This document shows positions 11,508 through 24,882 of a stretch of 64,000 nt of DNA, in pieces. The notes below the pieces were generated by a model. The model did not search any database. It saw only the letters and a program-made list of their open reading frames with translations, and was not told the origin of the DNA. The translations under genes were made by a program, and so were the position numbers. Position 1 is the stretch's first letter. Each line of letters starts with the position of its first letter. Origin of the DNA: Utricularia gibba (lineage: Eukaryota > Streptophyta > Magnoliopsida > Lamiales > Lentibulariaceae); NCBI GenBank assembly GCA_002189035.1, contig CM007989.1, positions 682,001-746,000 of the forward strand, written 5' to 3'.

Positions 11508-13162
11508 ATGGCGGCGAGTCGTGGCCTCCGCTTCTCCACGGCGGCGTCGCGGTTGGTCAATGCTAGCAAACAGTTTCCACGTCCACAACCACAGGATCGA
11601 CTGTTCAAGAGACTATCGGCGCTAGAATATGTGAAGGGGTCGGTTTCGAGCGCAATAGATGAGTACTTGAGGGAAGGGAAATCCGTGAACAAGGATGAAC
11701 TTGATCGCTGTGTTCAGGAGCTCCGAAAGTACAAAAAGTACTCACAAGCTCTCGAGGTCTTCTTCTTTGTTGAACTTCCATGTGCTTTCTCGCTGTTTTA
11801 AGAGTAATCCTCTGGTAATGGAGATATTCAACAATGCTGGCTCGGTGCCCGATGTGGATGATTTCTAGTTCGATTTTTTCTCTAGTCTGGATTTGAGATT
11901 TGCTAGCCTGTTTTCTTGTTTTCATGCTCCGGTACGGGGGTGCATCATCGGCGTTGTTCTTCGTTAGATTCTCCTTCCCTCGTTCTCTGCTCATTGATTC
12001 GTTTTCGTTTCAGATAATCGATTGGATGGTGTTTCGGAAGTTCAACCTAAAAAACAGGGATTATGCTATCCGCTTGGATTTAGTTGCAAAAGTTCAGGGA
12101 ATATCCGCAGCTGAGAAATACCTGAGTGATATCCCATCTACTGCCAGAGGACACATCGCTTATAGTTCACTTCTGAACTGCTATTGTGCAGAGAAGATGA
12201 AGGAAAAGGCTGAAGCAATTTTTACCAAAATGTTACAGGAAAAGATGATCTTCAACGCCCAACCTTATAACACTCTCATGAGTCTATATCTCAAGCTGGA
12301 AATGCCACAGAAGGTGGTGGCCCTTAGAGAAGAAATGGAAGATAGAGGTATCAAGCCCGACACTTTTACCTATAACATGCTGATGAGGAGCTACTCGATT
12401 CTGAATGATGTAGATGGGGTGGAAAGAGCTTTGGGGGAGATGGAGAACCCGGTAAACAATGTTCCATGTAACTGGACAACGTATAGTAGCCTGGCGATCG
12501 CATATATCAACTGTGGGCATCATGAGAAAGCCAAGTCTGCATTAAAGAAGCTAGAGGAGAAGATGGACCAGACCGATCGACAGGCATACCATTTCTTGAT
12601 AAGCTTGTATGCTCAACTATCCGATCCTGAAAATACTCTTCGCATTTGGGAGGCCCTGAAGTCGAAACTGAGTGCCGTGACGAACAAATGTTATCTCGTC
12701 ACACTGCAGGCTCTTAAGAATGCAGATGACATTAAGGGAATCAAGCAAGTCTATGAGGAGTGGAAGTCTGCATATTCCCTCTTTGATGTGAGGATAGTGA
12801 ACACAGTGATCAGTGCTCACTTGAAACATGACATGCTTCAAGATGCCGAGTCAGTTATTCAATGGGCGCTGGACAAATCTCCTATATCTTTCTTTGCAAC
12901 ATGGGACATGCTGATGAACTACTTTCTGGAAAAGGAGGACATCGAGCGAGCTTTACAGATGATGAAAGGAGCAACTTCGATCAGCCTGGAAGAATGGAAC
13001 CTGGAGGAGACAGAGAAGTTGGAACAGTTTTTGAAAAGCCTCAACAAGGAGCATGACATGAGTAGCATTCGAGAGGTGTACGCATCTATCAAGGATATCA
13101 CATACTCTGCTCGCGGTCCTCACAACAAACTACTCCTTAAAGCTTACCTTTCAGGCTCCTGA
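11508..13162 (+). CDS. P-class pentatricopeptide repeat (PPR) protein, probably mitochondrial
   Basis: Two exons, 11508-11756 and 12014-13162, give 465 residues. The first 83 residues (MAASRGLRFSTAASRLVNAS) are Arg/Ser/Ala-rich without acids, like a mitochondrial presequence, and then read ALEYVKGSVSSAIDEYLREG. Tandem PPR helices follow from about residue 140, including AYSSLLNCYCAEKMKEKA, YNTLMSLYLKLEMPQK, TYNMLMRSYSILNDVDG, TYSSLAIAYINCGHHEKAK and AYHFLISLYAQLSDPEN. There is no E, DYW or SMR domain. This is the short two-exon PPR family of the At1g02370/At4g01990 type, whose members are assumed to bind organellar RNA. The intron falls right after the LRKYKKYSQALE block, as in relatives. No frame problem. 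The RNA target cannot be read from the sequence. Confidence 0.9.
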
Positions 13163-13665
13163 GTGGTCAGCAAGGAGATATCCTCATAATTTGTTTCTAG
13201 GAAATACCTTATCTTGCAGCTTGCCATGTGGCTGTGTACTTCTAATGTTACTTTGCCTCCTTTGAGCTTAGCGTTCAGGTTGAGGCTCCTTACTGATCAA
13301 GAATTTGAAATTTCTCCTTGAAAGCTCGCCTTCGTTGCAACAGGTTGCTTTTCTGCTAGAAGCATTTGAAAAATCACACCATGCATTTTAGTATACAAAA
13401 AGAATGGAAGGAGATCAAATCCTGACAGAAGAATCCGTTACACAAAAGCTTTCAGTGTTCAGTGAAAGGCCCACCACTTCAAGTCATAAATGATCGAGCT
13501 CTCGAGAAACGCCATCCAAGATTCAAATGTTTCATCCAATGAAAGAGCAACCAGTAGGACTGTTGAGAACTTAAATACATATGAAGGAAATCAAGATTCT
13601 AGCAACTGCTCCATTTCTTTTCTTCCTAAAGGGGCTGCGCCATCTTTGTAACCTACAACTGCCTG
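13163..13665. other. Convergent 3' ends of the PPR and cyclophilin genes
   Basis: About 500 bp between two stop codons on opposite strands. It is expected to hold both 3' untranslated regions. No other feature was seen. Confidence 0.4.
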
Positions 13666-15276
13666 TTATAATTGTAGTTTCAGCGTTGTGTCGATTATCC
13701 GTATCGGCGTTTTAGGCTGAAAATGCTCATCTGTGTCCGCCTCCTCAATTTCCTGGAAAGAAATGCGTTGAAAGCATGAACTACCTCACCAAATGTGGTA
13801 GACAAATGAAATGCATTGCATCAGATTGAAATAAGATACCTGTACAACATCTTCACCCTTTACAACGCGTCCAAATACATTAATTTTCTCATTCAGATCT
13901 GGGAGTGGAGCTGTCGTGATTATCAAATCAAAACTGCCACCATCTTTTTTCTTTGAAGTGCCCAGCATAAATGCTTCATGATTCAGGCTAAACAGTAATC
14001 AACGAATATTCTGGTAAGCGCTTGGGAGGGATATGATGCATATGACCTAAGGAAGACAGACCTTGTATCTACTTGATGGTTGTGTTTCCCCTTGAAGTCC
14101 AGTCTTCAGTGGATTCAGGTCTATCAGCACTACTTTGAATCATGAAGTTCTTTATCACAAGGCTGAAGGGCATTCCCTTGAATCGCCCCTTCAGACTGGA
14201 AATAAAATATACAACAGATGAAAATGTAAGACACGATGGGTATATGCATTTAAGCTACAATCTTACACCACAGGAAGTTATGCCCTTAAAAGTATGCAAT
14301 GATTATCAACCTCAAAGACACTCCAAGTTTCTTGGTGCATACCAGGACTGAATAAACTTGTCAACTACTTCAGGAGAGCCTTCTCTGAAAAGCTCCACAG
14401 TGATTGAGCCTTTTGAAGTGCTTATAACCTGTCAAGACATCCATTATTATCATTTGAGAGTACCAGCAGAAAAGAATGGACAACCAACAGATAAATTTTG
14501 AGGGGAAAAAGCATAAAGACGGAAGTGAAGTCAGATATAGGGACCTATCACAGACCACATTGAGTGAAAAAGGCACATTAATAAACGTCAAACAAATGTA
14601 CAATAACACACTTACGGCATATTTGGTGGGTTGAACTTTCTTTGGGTCAACTTCAGAAAATTCACGCTGGTACAACAAAGTGAAAACATGAAAAATTTGA
14701 ATACACTAAACATAAAAAATGAGATCAGGAATCAGAATTGAAATAACTACTGGAACACAATTAGCGGATGAAATTTTGTTAAAAATAACACTTGTGTTGA
14801 ATCTACCTGTACTTGTGAAGATGAACCTATGCTCTGAAATTTCGACCTGAATGTAGAATAAGCAAAGAATCATGATGCATTTCAAAATAAAAGGAAATGA
14901 TACACATTTTATGTTATCTAAAATTAATGCCCCATTAACATTTATTAACAGCATAGCACGCCCCACAAGTATTCAAGCTAGACAGAAAGACCTCCGAAGA
15001 TTTCGATCAACCAGTAGAATCATCTCATCCCATTCCAAGGATCAGAAACAGAGATTAGTAAATCATTAGAAAACCAACGTTGATTTCACTAAAATTATGA
15101 AAACTTATTTTCAATGTTATTTTATGAGGAGAAAAAACTGACCTGTAGGAAATGGAGACAAAAAATACTAGGACCACTGCAGTCAAGATGAGCGCAATTG
15201 TAAGAATGCTACACCGTCTTGGTCCTTTCTTCTTTTTACTCTGTAGTAAGAGCGCTTGAGGCTTGATCCTCCCCAT
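13666..15276 (-). CDS. CYP21-4: Membrane-anchored cyclophilin (peptidyl-prolyl isomerase), CYP21-4-like
   Basis: The start at 15274-15276 reads [19 protein letters not shown], the signature N-terminus of CYP21-3/CYP21-4. It is followed by one transmembrane helix ([20 protein letters not shown]), so the isomerase domain should be luminal in the secretory pathway. Downstream exons give [92 protein letters not shown] and [16 protein letters not shown]. The stop is at 13666-13668. In the [12 protein letters not shown] exon the C4 run at 14088-14091 is one base short: with one more G the frame continues KHNHQVDT into the next exon, but as written it stops at once. Several canonical active-site residues of human CypA are replaced, as is normal in this divergent subfamily. 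Confidence 0.86.
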
Positions 15277-16092
15277 TATATACTCGCACAAATTCTCCAA
15301 TGATCTATACATCAAACACGGGTAGCCGCACCATAAAAAAACAGAAATTTCGAAACATAGAAGGGATGATACAGGAACCAAAAATGCAAAACCGACAACG
15401 GAACACTCCCCGAGGCAACAGAACTTGAAAGGTTACACATTTAACATTTCCATGTAACTATCGAAACATAAAAAACGCTCAAGATCGATTAAAATAAGCA
15501 CGTGAATCAAAAACACTCAATGGAACCACACCATAGGGTAAAAGGAGCTTCGAAGGTGATCGACATAGCTTCTGCAACACCATAAACCTTGAACATTTAC
15601 GCACCCCTACGAAGCAAAAATGACCACGAAACAAAAAAAAATTAAATCTATTCAGTTCGTAGGTACTTTTTCGGAGGATTTCGTTGTCGGAGAGGAGAAG
15701 AGTCGCCGCCTAGGAGAGCCGATTTAATCTTCCGTAGTCGCCGATAGAGACGAGAAACGGGGGCTCACGTTTTCTGTCCCCGAGAAAAGACATCGGCTTA
15801 TAAACGGAGTTCAAAGATTACACGTGCGCCGCACGTGGTTTTCTTAAAAAATTTTGAATTGTGACTCACAACTAGTAATTTTAATTTTTAAAATTACAAA
15901 ATCAAATTTTAATATTAATTGGAATCAGAAAATATGAAAAAAGAAAACGCCAAAAACATTTTTATTGTACGGAAATATATTTTTACATAAAGATATTCCA
16001 CATGTTTTTTTTAACAATAAAATAAAAGCACCAAATTGATTTTGGACCGTCACTGGATCTTCGACGGGAACAAGCTCCGGTCCTTCGCTAGT
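15277..16092. other. 5' leader of the cyclophilin gene and 3' flank of the receptor kinase
   Basis: 15277-15800 is probably the spliced 5' untranslated region and core promoter of the cyclophilin gene. The rest is AT-rich spacer. Nothing else is recognisable. Confidence 0.35.
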
Positions 16093-18741
16093 TCAACGGC
16101 CATTCTGATTGACGATCAACGAGAACACATCGTCGCCGTTATCAACCTTTTTCGTCTCATCGTCGTCGTCGTCGTCGCCGCCGAGGCTCAGAGTACTCCG
16201 GTGCCTCGCCAATAAGTCACCCTGGTCAACATGTTCTTCTCTGACATTCTCGGCAGTGGAGCCGGCGCCGGCACTTCCCTTCTCGTAGTTATCCTGTATC
16301 TGGAGAGCCGATTCCAAGCACCAGAGGATATCCCCCATCGACGGCCGATCGGCGCCGTGATCCGCTAAGCATTTCACGGCGGTGTCCGTGAATTTCTTCT
16401 GGCAACCAGGTGCGATTTTGCCTTTCAACTGAGGATCAATTATTTCGTCTAGGGTTTGGTTCCGTGCACATCGGAGCGCCCAATCGGCGAGACTGACTTG
16501 TTCCTTCGGGAGGCTAGGGTTCAGAGCAGGCCGCGCGCAGAGAACCTCGAATAGAACGACGCCGAAGGAGTAAACGTCGGACTTCTCCGTTAATTGCTGG
16601 CGGCGGAAGTACTCCGGATCCAGATACCCGAAACTTCCTTTCACGACGGTGCTGACGTGGCCCTTGTTCATATTGGGGCCGGTTTTCGATAGACCGAAAT
16701 CGGACACTTTCGCCACCCATTTATCGTCCACGAGGATGTTCGTGGTCTTGACGTCTCGGTGGATGATGGTGTATCTCGCGCCGGTGTGGAGGTAGTGAAG
16801 GCCACGCGCCGCCCCGATGCAGATCTCGAGCCTCTGTTTCCATGAGAGGATGATTTTGTTGCCTTTGTATAGATGCTCTCTCAAGGTTCCTTTCCCCATG
16901 TAGTCGTACACGAGGATCATTTCTCCGTTATCTTCGCAGAATCCGATGAGTGAGACCAGATGCCGATGGCGGAGACGGGATAGCATTTCGATTTCTGTTT
17001 GAAATTCATTGGCCCCTTGCTCTGAAGATGGGTTCGATCTCTTGATTGCGACTTTGGTGTCGCCGTCAATGACTCCTTTGTACACTTTCCCGAAACCGCC
17101 AACTCCGATGACGTTCGATTCGTCGAAGTTCTTGGTCGCCTGCTTAATCTCCGCCAGGCTGAAATAACGGCAATTGCAGGCGGCGTCAGAGGATATGGAG
17201 ACGGCGGCTTGACTTTTGCCTCCAGTGGAAGTTTTGGTTCCGGTGGTTGTGGAATTCCATGTAATCGGAAGCCAACTCGATGTTGTATCTGTGGCGTTCG
17301 GCATTCTCTTCTTCCTCTGATAAGCCGCCAGAATTATCGCCGCCGCTATTCCTACAGCCGCAGCGCCTCCTGCCGCGCCACTGATGACCACAGTTGTTCT
17401 CGACGGTTTCGGAGACTCAAACGCCTTGGGAGATAACTGGGATTCTTGATACTCCTTCATTAGATCTGAAATCGTCGGATTTGGGCCAGCCAGATTCTTC
17501 TTCACGTTATCACTGAGCTTGAAAATCTCCAGTCCATTGAGAAGGACATCGGAAAACTCAGCTTTCGTTGCTTCGGCGGGATGAAGCGCCACCCACAGCT
17601 TATCTTCTCCGGTCTTGTTTCCGACGCGAACCACGTAATCCTTCTTCATCGGAGTTGCGATTGAATTCGTCAAGGCGAAAATGTCAACTTCTCTTTGGGC
17701 GGTTCTGTTGTTGATATACACATCAAAAACTCTCTGATTCGTCTTCGTCATCTCGGAATCACACCAATGGAATCTCACCAGGTACATGAAGTTGGTATCA
17801 ATCTGGAAAAACCAGGTGAGATTTGAGTTTTTGTTCACATCAACGTACGCGCCCAGAGATCTGTAAGTGCTGTAAACATCCAATGGCGCGATGTAGGGCG
17901 GCAGGCTTTTGTAACGGACGGTGATATTGGCTTCCACCGCCACACCTTGGCCGGCGCCGTAGATATAGAGGCTGTCGTCATACCAGCTTCTCATCAATCC
18001 ACCGGAGTCATTCGTCGGAGAAATATATTGCCCGCCAACGTTCAGCCTGTACATCGACTCCATGCTGGTGGCGGCGACGGGAACCGTCGTCGCGGTGCTG
18101 AAATCGTCGTTGCTGACAGTTCCGACCAACACGGGATCTTCATCGAACACATTGGGCGCAGAAATAACCTCAATCCCGTTCACAAACGCGAATGATTGAG
18201 ACTGATTCTCAAATGGCTTGAACGTGACGTCTACATAAGGCGAAGCCGCCGCCGCCGGAGCCAGATAATACTCCTTGATGAAATAGGCCTGGGAAAGCGC
18301 CTCCGCCCCGATAGAAGCGCTAAAATTGCTGAGAAGTGTAATCCCTCCGGCGACAACGGAGAAATACGAGTTGGAGATGTTGAAATTAGGGTAAGCAGAC
18401 GGGTAGAAATGAAGACGGAGGAGAGTTCGCGATGTGGGATCACCAATCGGCAATCTATACGTCGCTTCCGCCGGGAATATCCTCGCTGTCATGTACGGCA
18501 CATCGGAGGGTAACGAAGGGTCCTGCAGCTCCGCTGTGGCTTTCACCGATTTATCCGCGGAGACGAGGTACTTATCATCCAACTCCCAGCTCCGGCCATC
18601 GACGTCTTTCCCGACATTAGCGGCTCCACACGTTATGATCAGAGGCTTCCGGGCGGCGTCATCGGCTGCAGCATGGACGTCATGGATGAAGAAAAGGAGC
18701 AGGAAGAATGTCTGAATCTTGGATTTCATCGGATTAGGCAT
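16093..18741 (-). CDS. CrRLK1L receptor-like kinase, ANXUR/FERONIA clade
   Basis: An intronless gene of 882 residues, as usual for CrRLK1L. The first ATG in frame is at 18739-18741 (MPNPMKSKIQTFFLLLFF); a second Met four codons later may also be used. A signal peptide is followed by the malectin-like ectodomain (about residues 30-410: LIITCGAANVGKD, YMTARIFPAEATYRLP, FIKEYYLAPAAAASPYVDV, LVRFHWCDSEM). One transmembrane helix follows (VVISGAAGGAAAVGIAAAII), then a complete kinase: GVGGFGKVYKG, VAIKRSNPSSEQGANEFQTE, IIHRDVKTTNILVDD, SDFGLSKTGPNMNKGHVSTV and SFGYLDPEYFRRQQLTEKSD. The NFDESNVIGVGGFGK start of the kinase, the GPNMN stretch and the C-terminus VFSLIVNQNGR fit ANXUR1/2 slightly better than FERONIA. 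These receptors bind RALF peptides and guard wall integrity, ANXURs in pollen tubes. A short Asp run lies near the C-terminus. No frameshift. Confidence 0.92.
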   Translation of the reverse strand: MPNPMKSKIQTFFLLLFFIHDVHAAADDAARKPLIITCGAANVGKDVDGRSWELDDKYLVSADKSVKATAELQDPSLPSDVPYMTARIFPAEATYRLPIGDPTSRTLLRLHFYPSAYPNFNISNSYFSVVAGGITLLSNFSASIGAEALSQAYFIKEYYLAPAAAASPYVDVTFKPFENQSQSFAFVNGIEVISAPNVFDEDPVLVGTVSNDDFSTATTVPVAATSMESMYRLNVGGQYISPTNDSGGLMRSWYDDSLYIYGAGQGVAVEANITVRYKSLPPYIAPLDVYSTYRSLGAYVDVNKNSNLTWFFQIDTNFMYLVRFHWCDSEMTKTNQRVFDVYINNRTAQREVDIFALTNSIATPMKKDYVVRVGNKTGEDKLWVALHPAEATKAEFSDVLLNGLEIFKLSDNVKKNLAGPNPTISDLMKEYQESQLSPKAFESPKPSRTTVVISGAAGGAAAVGIAAAIILAAYQRKKRMPNATDTTSSWLPITWNSTTTGTKTSTGGKSQAAVSISSDAACNCRYFSLAEIKQATKNFDESNVIGVGGFGKVYKGVIDGDTKVAIKRSNPSSEQGANEFQTEIEMLSRLRHRHLVSLIGFCEDNGEMILVYDYMGKGTLREHLYKGNKIILSWKQRLEICIGAARGLHYLHTGARYTIIHRDVKTTNILVDDKWVAKVSDFGLSKTGPNMNKGHVSTVVKGSFGYLDPEYFRRQQLTEKSDVYSFGVVLFEVLCARPALNPSLPKEQVSLADWALRCARNQTLDEIIDPQLKGKIAPGCQKKFTDTAVKCLADHGADRPSMGDILWCLESALQIQDNYEKGSAGAGSTAENVREEHVDQGDLLARHRSTLSLGGDDDDDDETKKVDNGDDVFSLIVNQNGR

Positions 18742-20141
18742 ACAGGAAAAGGAAGAAGAAGAGGGCGCGGTAGATGCTTGGGAAGGCAAAGCTTTCCCTG
18801 TACGCCTGGGAGAAAACTCGAGGCCGTACTCCGTTCACCAAATTCAATATTTCGTATGTTTTAATGATACTAATTTTTGAAAAAAAAAAAGGAAATAAAA
18901 ATCAATTTTTTAATATCTAAATGATTTCCTTTTTTTTACCTATTTTTTTCAAGTTTGTGGTGGCTTCTAAAAACTTGGCACAACGCAGGAAGCGGAGGAA
19001 TCTGTGGGGTGGAAGTTTTTCTTTCTCTGAAATGGGAAATTGTTGCTCATTATGCACATATAAAAAATCACTCAATATTTTTAATAAATTCATTATGCAT
19101 AACATATCATCATATAATATTATTAAACAGTTTTTATAATGAATACTAATTAAATAAAGAACACAAATAAAAAACACGAGAGAATTTCAACTTTTTCTTT
19201 ATTAGAAATGCAAAGAATTCAATGGCATCATTTCCTCAAGCAAGTTTCTATTTTTTTAATATATTTATTTCTTATTCATTAAAAGAATTTTAGTTTTTTG
19301 ATATATTCTAAATAAATAAATCAAACACAATAACATTTTCAATATGGATATACAAACTATATATCATACATAATTTATTTATTTTAAATACAAGTAATTC
19401 AAGTAAATAATAAATTAAACTATTCTAACAAAAAAGGTCCTTAAATTTAGTTGAATTATTAAATTTCACGAATTCCTTTATTAGTAATATTTTAAATTTC
19501 CTCGAAATTTCAAATTTTTTCAACTTAAAAATAAAAACCTGAGAAAAATGGAATTCGGGGTGAAGGCCCAAGAGGGTGAAATGGGCGGTATAAAGCACCG
19601 GCGGAAGGATATACCCAAAATATTTGCGAAATGATTGATAGATATTTTGTTTTGGATATTTTTATTTTAATTTAATAGTCAGTGAGAAAAGTTTTAATCG
19701 TTTAGACAAGACCCCATAAGAAAAGGGGGGTCCGAATCTAGGAGTTGAAATCCTTCTTTCTTCAATTTCGTTGCTGGATCTTAAGAAAAGCCTCCCCCAT
19801 CCCCTGCTCCGCGTCGTGGTTATCTCTAAGGGTTGAGGTTGTTTACGTTTTCTGGTTATTATTACTTGGAGAATATGTTCATTTGTTGTGGGATTTAGGT
19901 TTCTGGGTATGGGTTTTCTTGAATCATGTAGATGAATGGGATGGGAGGGAGTCTTTCCTTTTTGCTTTCTTGTCTTAACGATGTGCTGCTGTTTGCTGTT
20001 TTTGTTGATGGGTTTTTGCTGTTCGGATATGGTGGTGCGAAAATCGGTTCTTGTTGTCTGTGACTGCAGGGACAAGTTTTCTGAAGTCATTGCTGCTGCA
20101 ATTTGGGGGGATTCGTTGTCGATCTGTAGCTTTGATGGAAT
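18742..20141. other. AT-rich spacer and 5' leader of the next gene
   Basis: 18840-19650 is strongly AT-rich with poly-A/T runs and no coding signal. 19700-20141 is less AT-rich and has a plausible acceptor (CTGCAG near 20070), so it is probably the transcribed leader of the next gene. The open frames in it are short and unlike any family. Confidence 0.4.
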
Positions 20142-20967
20142 ATGGAATGCAACAGCTCCAAAGAGGAGGAATTCGTTGTTGATATCAAGAATTTTGAGTC
20201 GACGGATGAACCACCGTCGAGTGAATTGTGCAACAAATGGGTGAAGAGCTCAATTCCTGTCATTGCATCGAGTAAGAATGCCAATCCGGATAATGCTTTG
20301 AGGGAATTGGGAAGGCCGGAGGACGGGGAAGATAAACAGCCTCTGACGCAGAAAGAGAGGCGAATGGGTGGAAAAGCTCAGAAGCCACCTCGTCCTCCCA
20401 AAGGTCCATCCTTGGATGCCGCAGATATGAGGTTTGTGAAAGAGATCTCCAGAATAGCATTGAAGAAAAAGGCGCGAATCCAGAGGTTGAATGAATTGAA
20501 GAAGTTGAGTAAAGCAAGCAAACCAGCTACACCGTCCTCATTGTTTTCACCAACCTCTGGCAGTTGGCTCTCAGCCATGGTTGTCACAGTTGTATTCTTC
20601 CTTATCCTTATTTTTCAAGGTATATCTCCATTCATCATTTAACAGCAGCTTCCCAATAGAAACTTGTGCAAAAAAATGAACTTTGATAGTATTAGTGAAA
20701 GAAATTAGTTTATCGATAGCTGGAATGCTCCTCAATCAATGTCTTGGCACCATGATGAGTTTTCGTTTCATCCAAATGCAGGGCTTTCTGGTTCGAGTTC
20801 TGGTTTTGTGTTCATGGGTGCTCCTCAAACAGCGCCAGGGAAAGCATTCTCACCGGTTTCCAGTTCACAGAGGTTTGTGCTTCTTCTTCTTCTTCTTCTT
20901 CTTGTGCTTTTGTTCAGACAACAGCTTGAGATGCGTTCACTTGACCTATTGATGCAGATCATCTTAA
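20142..20967 (+). CDS. Plant-specific single-pass membrane protein of unknown function
   Basis: Three exons (20142-20619, 20782-20872, 20958-20967) give 192 residues with consistent phases. The conserved core is MGGKAQKPPRPPKGPSLDAA followed by a Lys/Arg-rich helix (RFVKEISRIALKKKARIQRL). Then come a Ser/Pro linker and one transmembrane helix (WLSAMVVTVVFFLILIFQG). The tail is short and Gly/Ser-rich (GSSSGFVFMGAPQTAPG) and ends SSQRSS. I recognise this as a small conserved plant family without an assigned role; members share the PPRPPKGPSLDAAD motif. The third exon holds only three codons and the stop, so the exact C-terminus is the least certain part. No signal peptide was seen. Topology would put the basic region in the cytosol. 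Confidence 0.75.
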
Positions 20968-21472
20968 AATTCACTCATACTGAAGAAGCTTGAGGTCGAC
21001 TTCCGTTGCTACTGTTCATTCTGTAATCTGTTTCTTGATTGGGATTCAGTCAAATCTTGTTGAATTGATGTCGAGATCGCCTTCTTCTTTCCCTGTTTCT
21101 TCCTCGGCACCCCACCTCTTCGACTCTGACTGACAACTTTTCTTCAGAATTCCGCCATTGATTTTCTCTCGGTTTCTCTTTCGAGACGAATCGTTCACGT
21201 TATAAATTTCAATTTACTTAATTTGAAATTTGGGCTTCGGAAAAGATTTATTTGGGCCGTCGGCCCACCAGCACATGCAAATACATAAGCACGCTTCTGG
21301 TCTGTTACTAACGGAACCGATGTAAGCTCAGAAACCCTAGGAATTGGGGGTTTGCCGATTTTGTTCTCGGCGGGAGAGGCATTGGGGGATTTCTGATTTC
21401 AGATCGGAGTTTCTAATTCGCCCGAGTGGTTTCAATATAGTCTCCTATTTAGGGATTCGTCGTATCCCGGAT

Positions 21473-24425
<2,953 letters not shown>

Positions 24426-24882
24426 GACATGTATGATTTTTAGAGAAACAAAGCAGAGATGGATCACGCACGCCATTACAATTACTCCTTGACGGTAGTT
24501 ACTCAGCCATGGGAACACATTGTACCGTGTATTATGTTGGCATGTCGGTTGGGAATCCTCTGGGGTGCATTATCTGGTGGCTGCACCCCACAGGAGCACT
24601 CTTGTGCTTGTTCTGCAATGGACGAGTGCTGTTTTAGATCATATGAGCATCCCATTTTTCCAGTTAAATACAAACGGGGTTCCCATGACAACACATGACA
24701 CTTTCTTACATGTCACAGTCGCACACCAACCGCTTTAACTTGCTTAAAGATTCATTGGTGTGCTTCAACTGTTTCTGCCTACTTATTTCCGTGGTCAAGT
24801 GCCACACAGAAGCTACTTGAGAAGCTCTGTCTACAAAAGCACCATGACTTCAAGCAAAACCAAGGTGGGTGACCGAGAGCTC
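24426..24882. other. Convergent 3' region of DHX15 and the DUF724 gene
   Basis: 457 bp between stop codons of convergent genes, presumably both 3' untranslated regions. No tRNA or other RNA gene was recognised. Confidence 0.4.

Noticed and set aside
18742-18789. N-terminal extension of the ANXUR-like kinase (MPSQAST...)
   Set aside because: It begins with TTG, not ATG; the first ATG in frame is at 18741.
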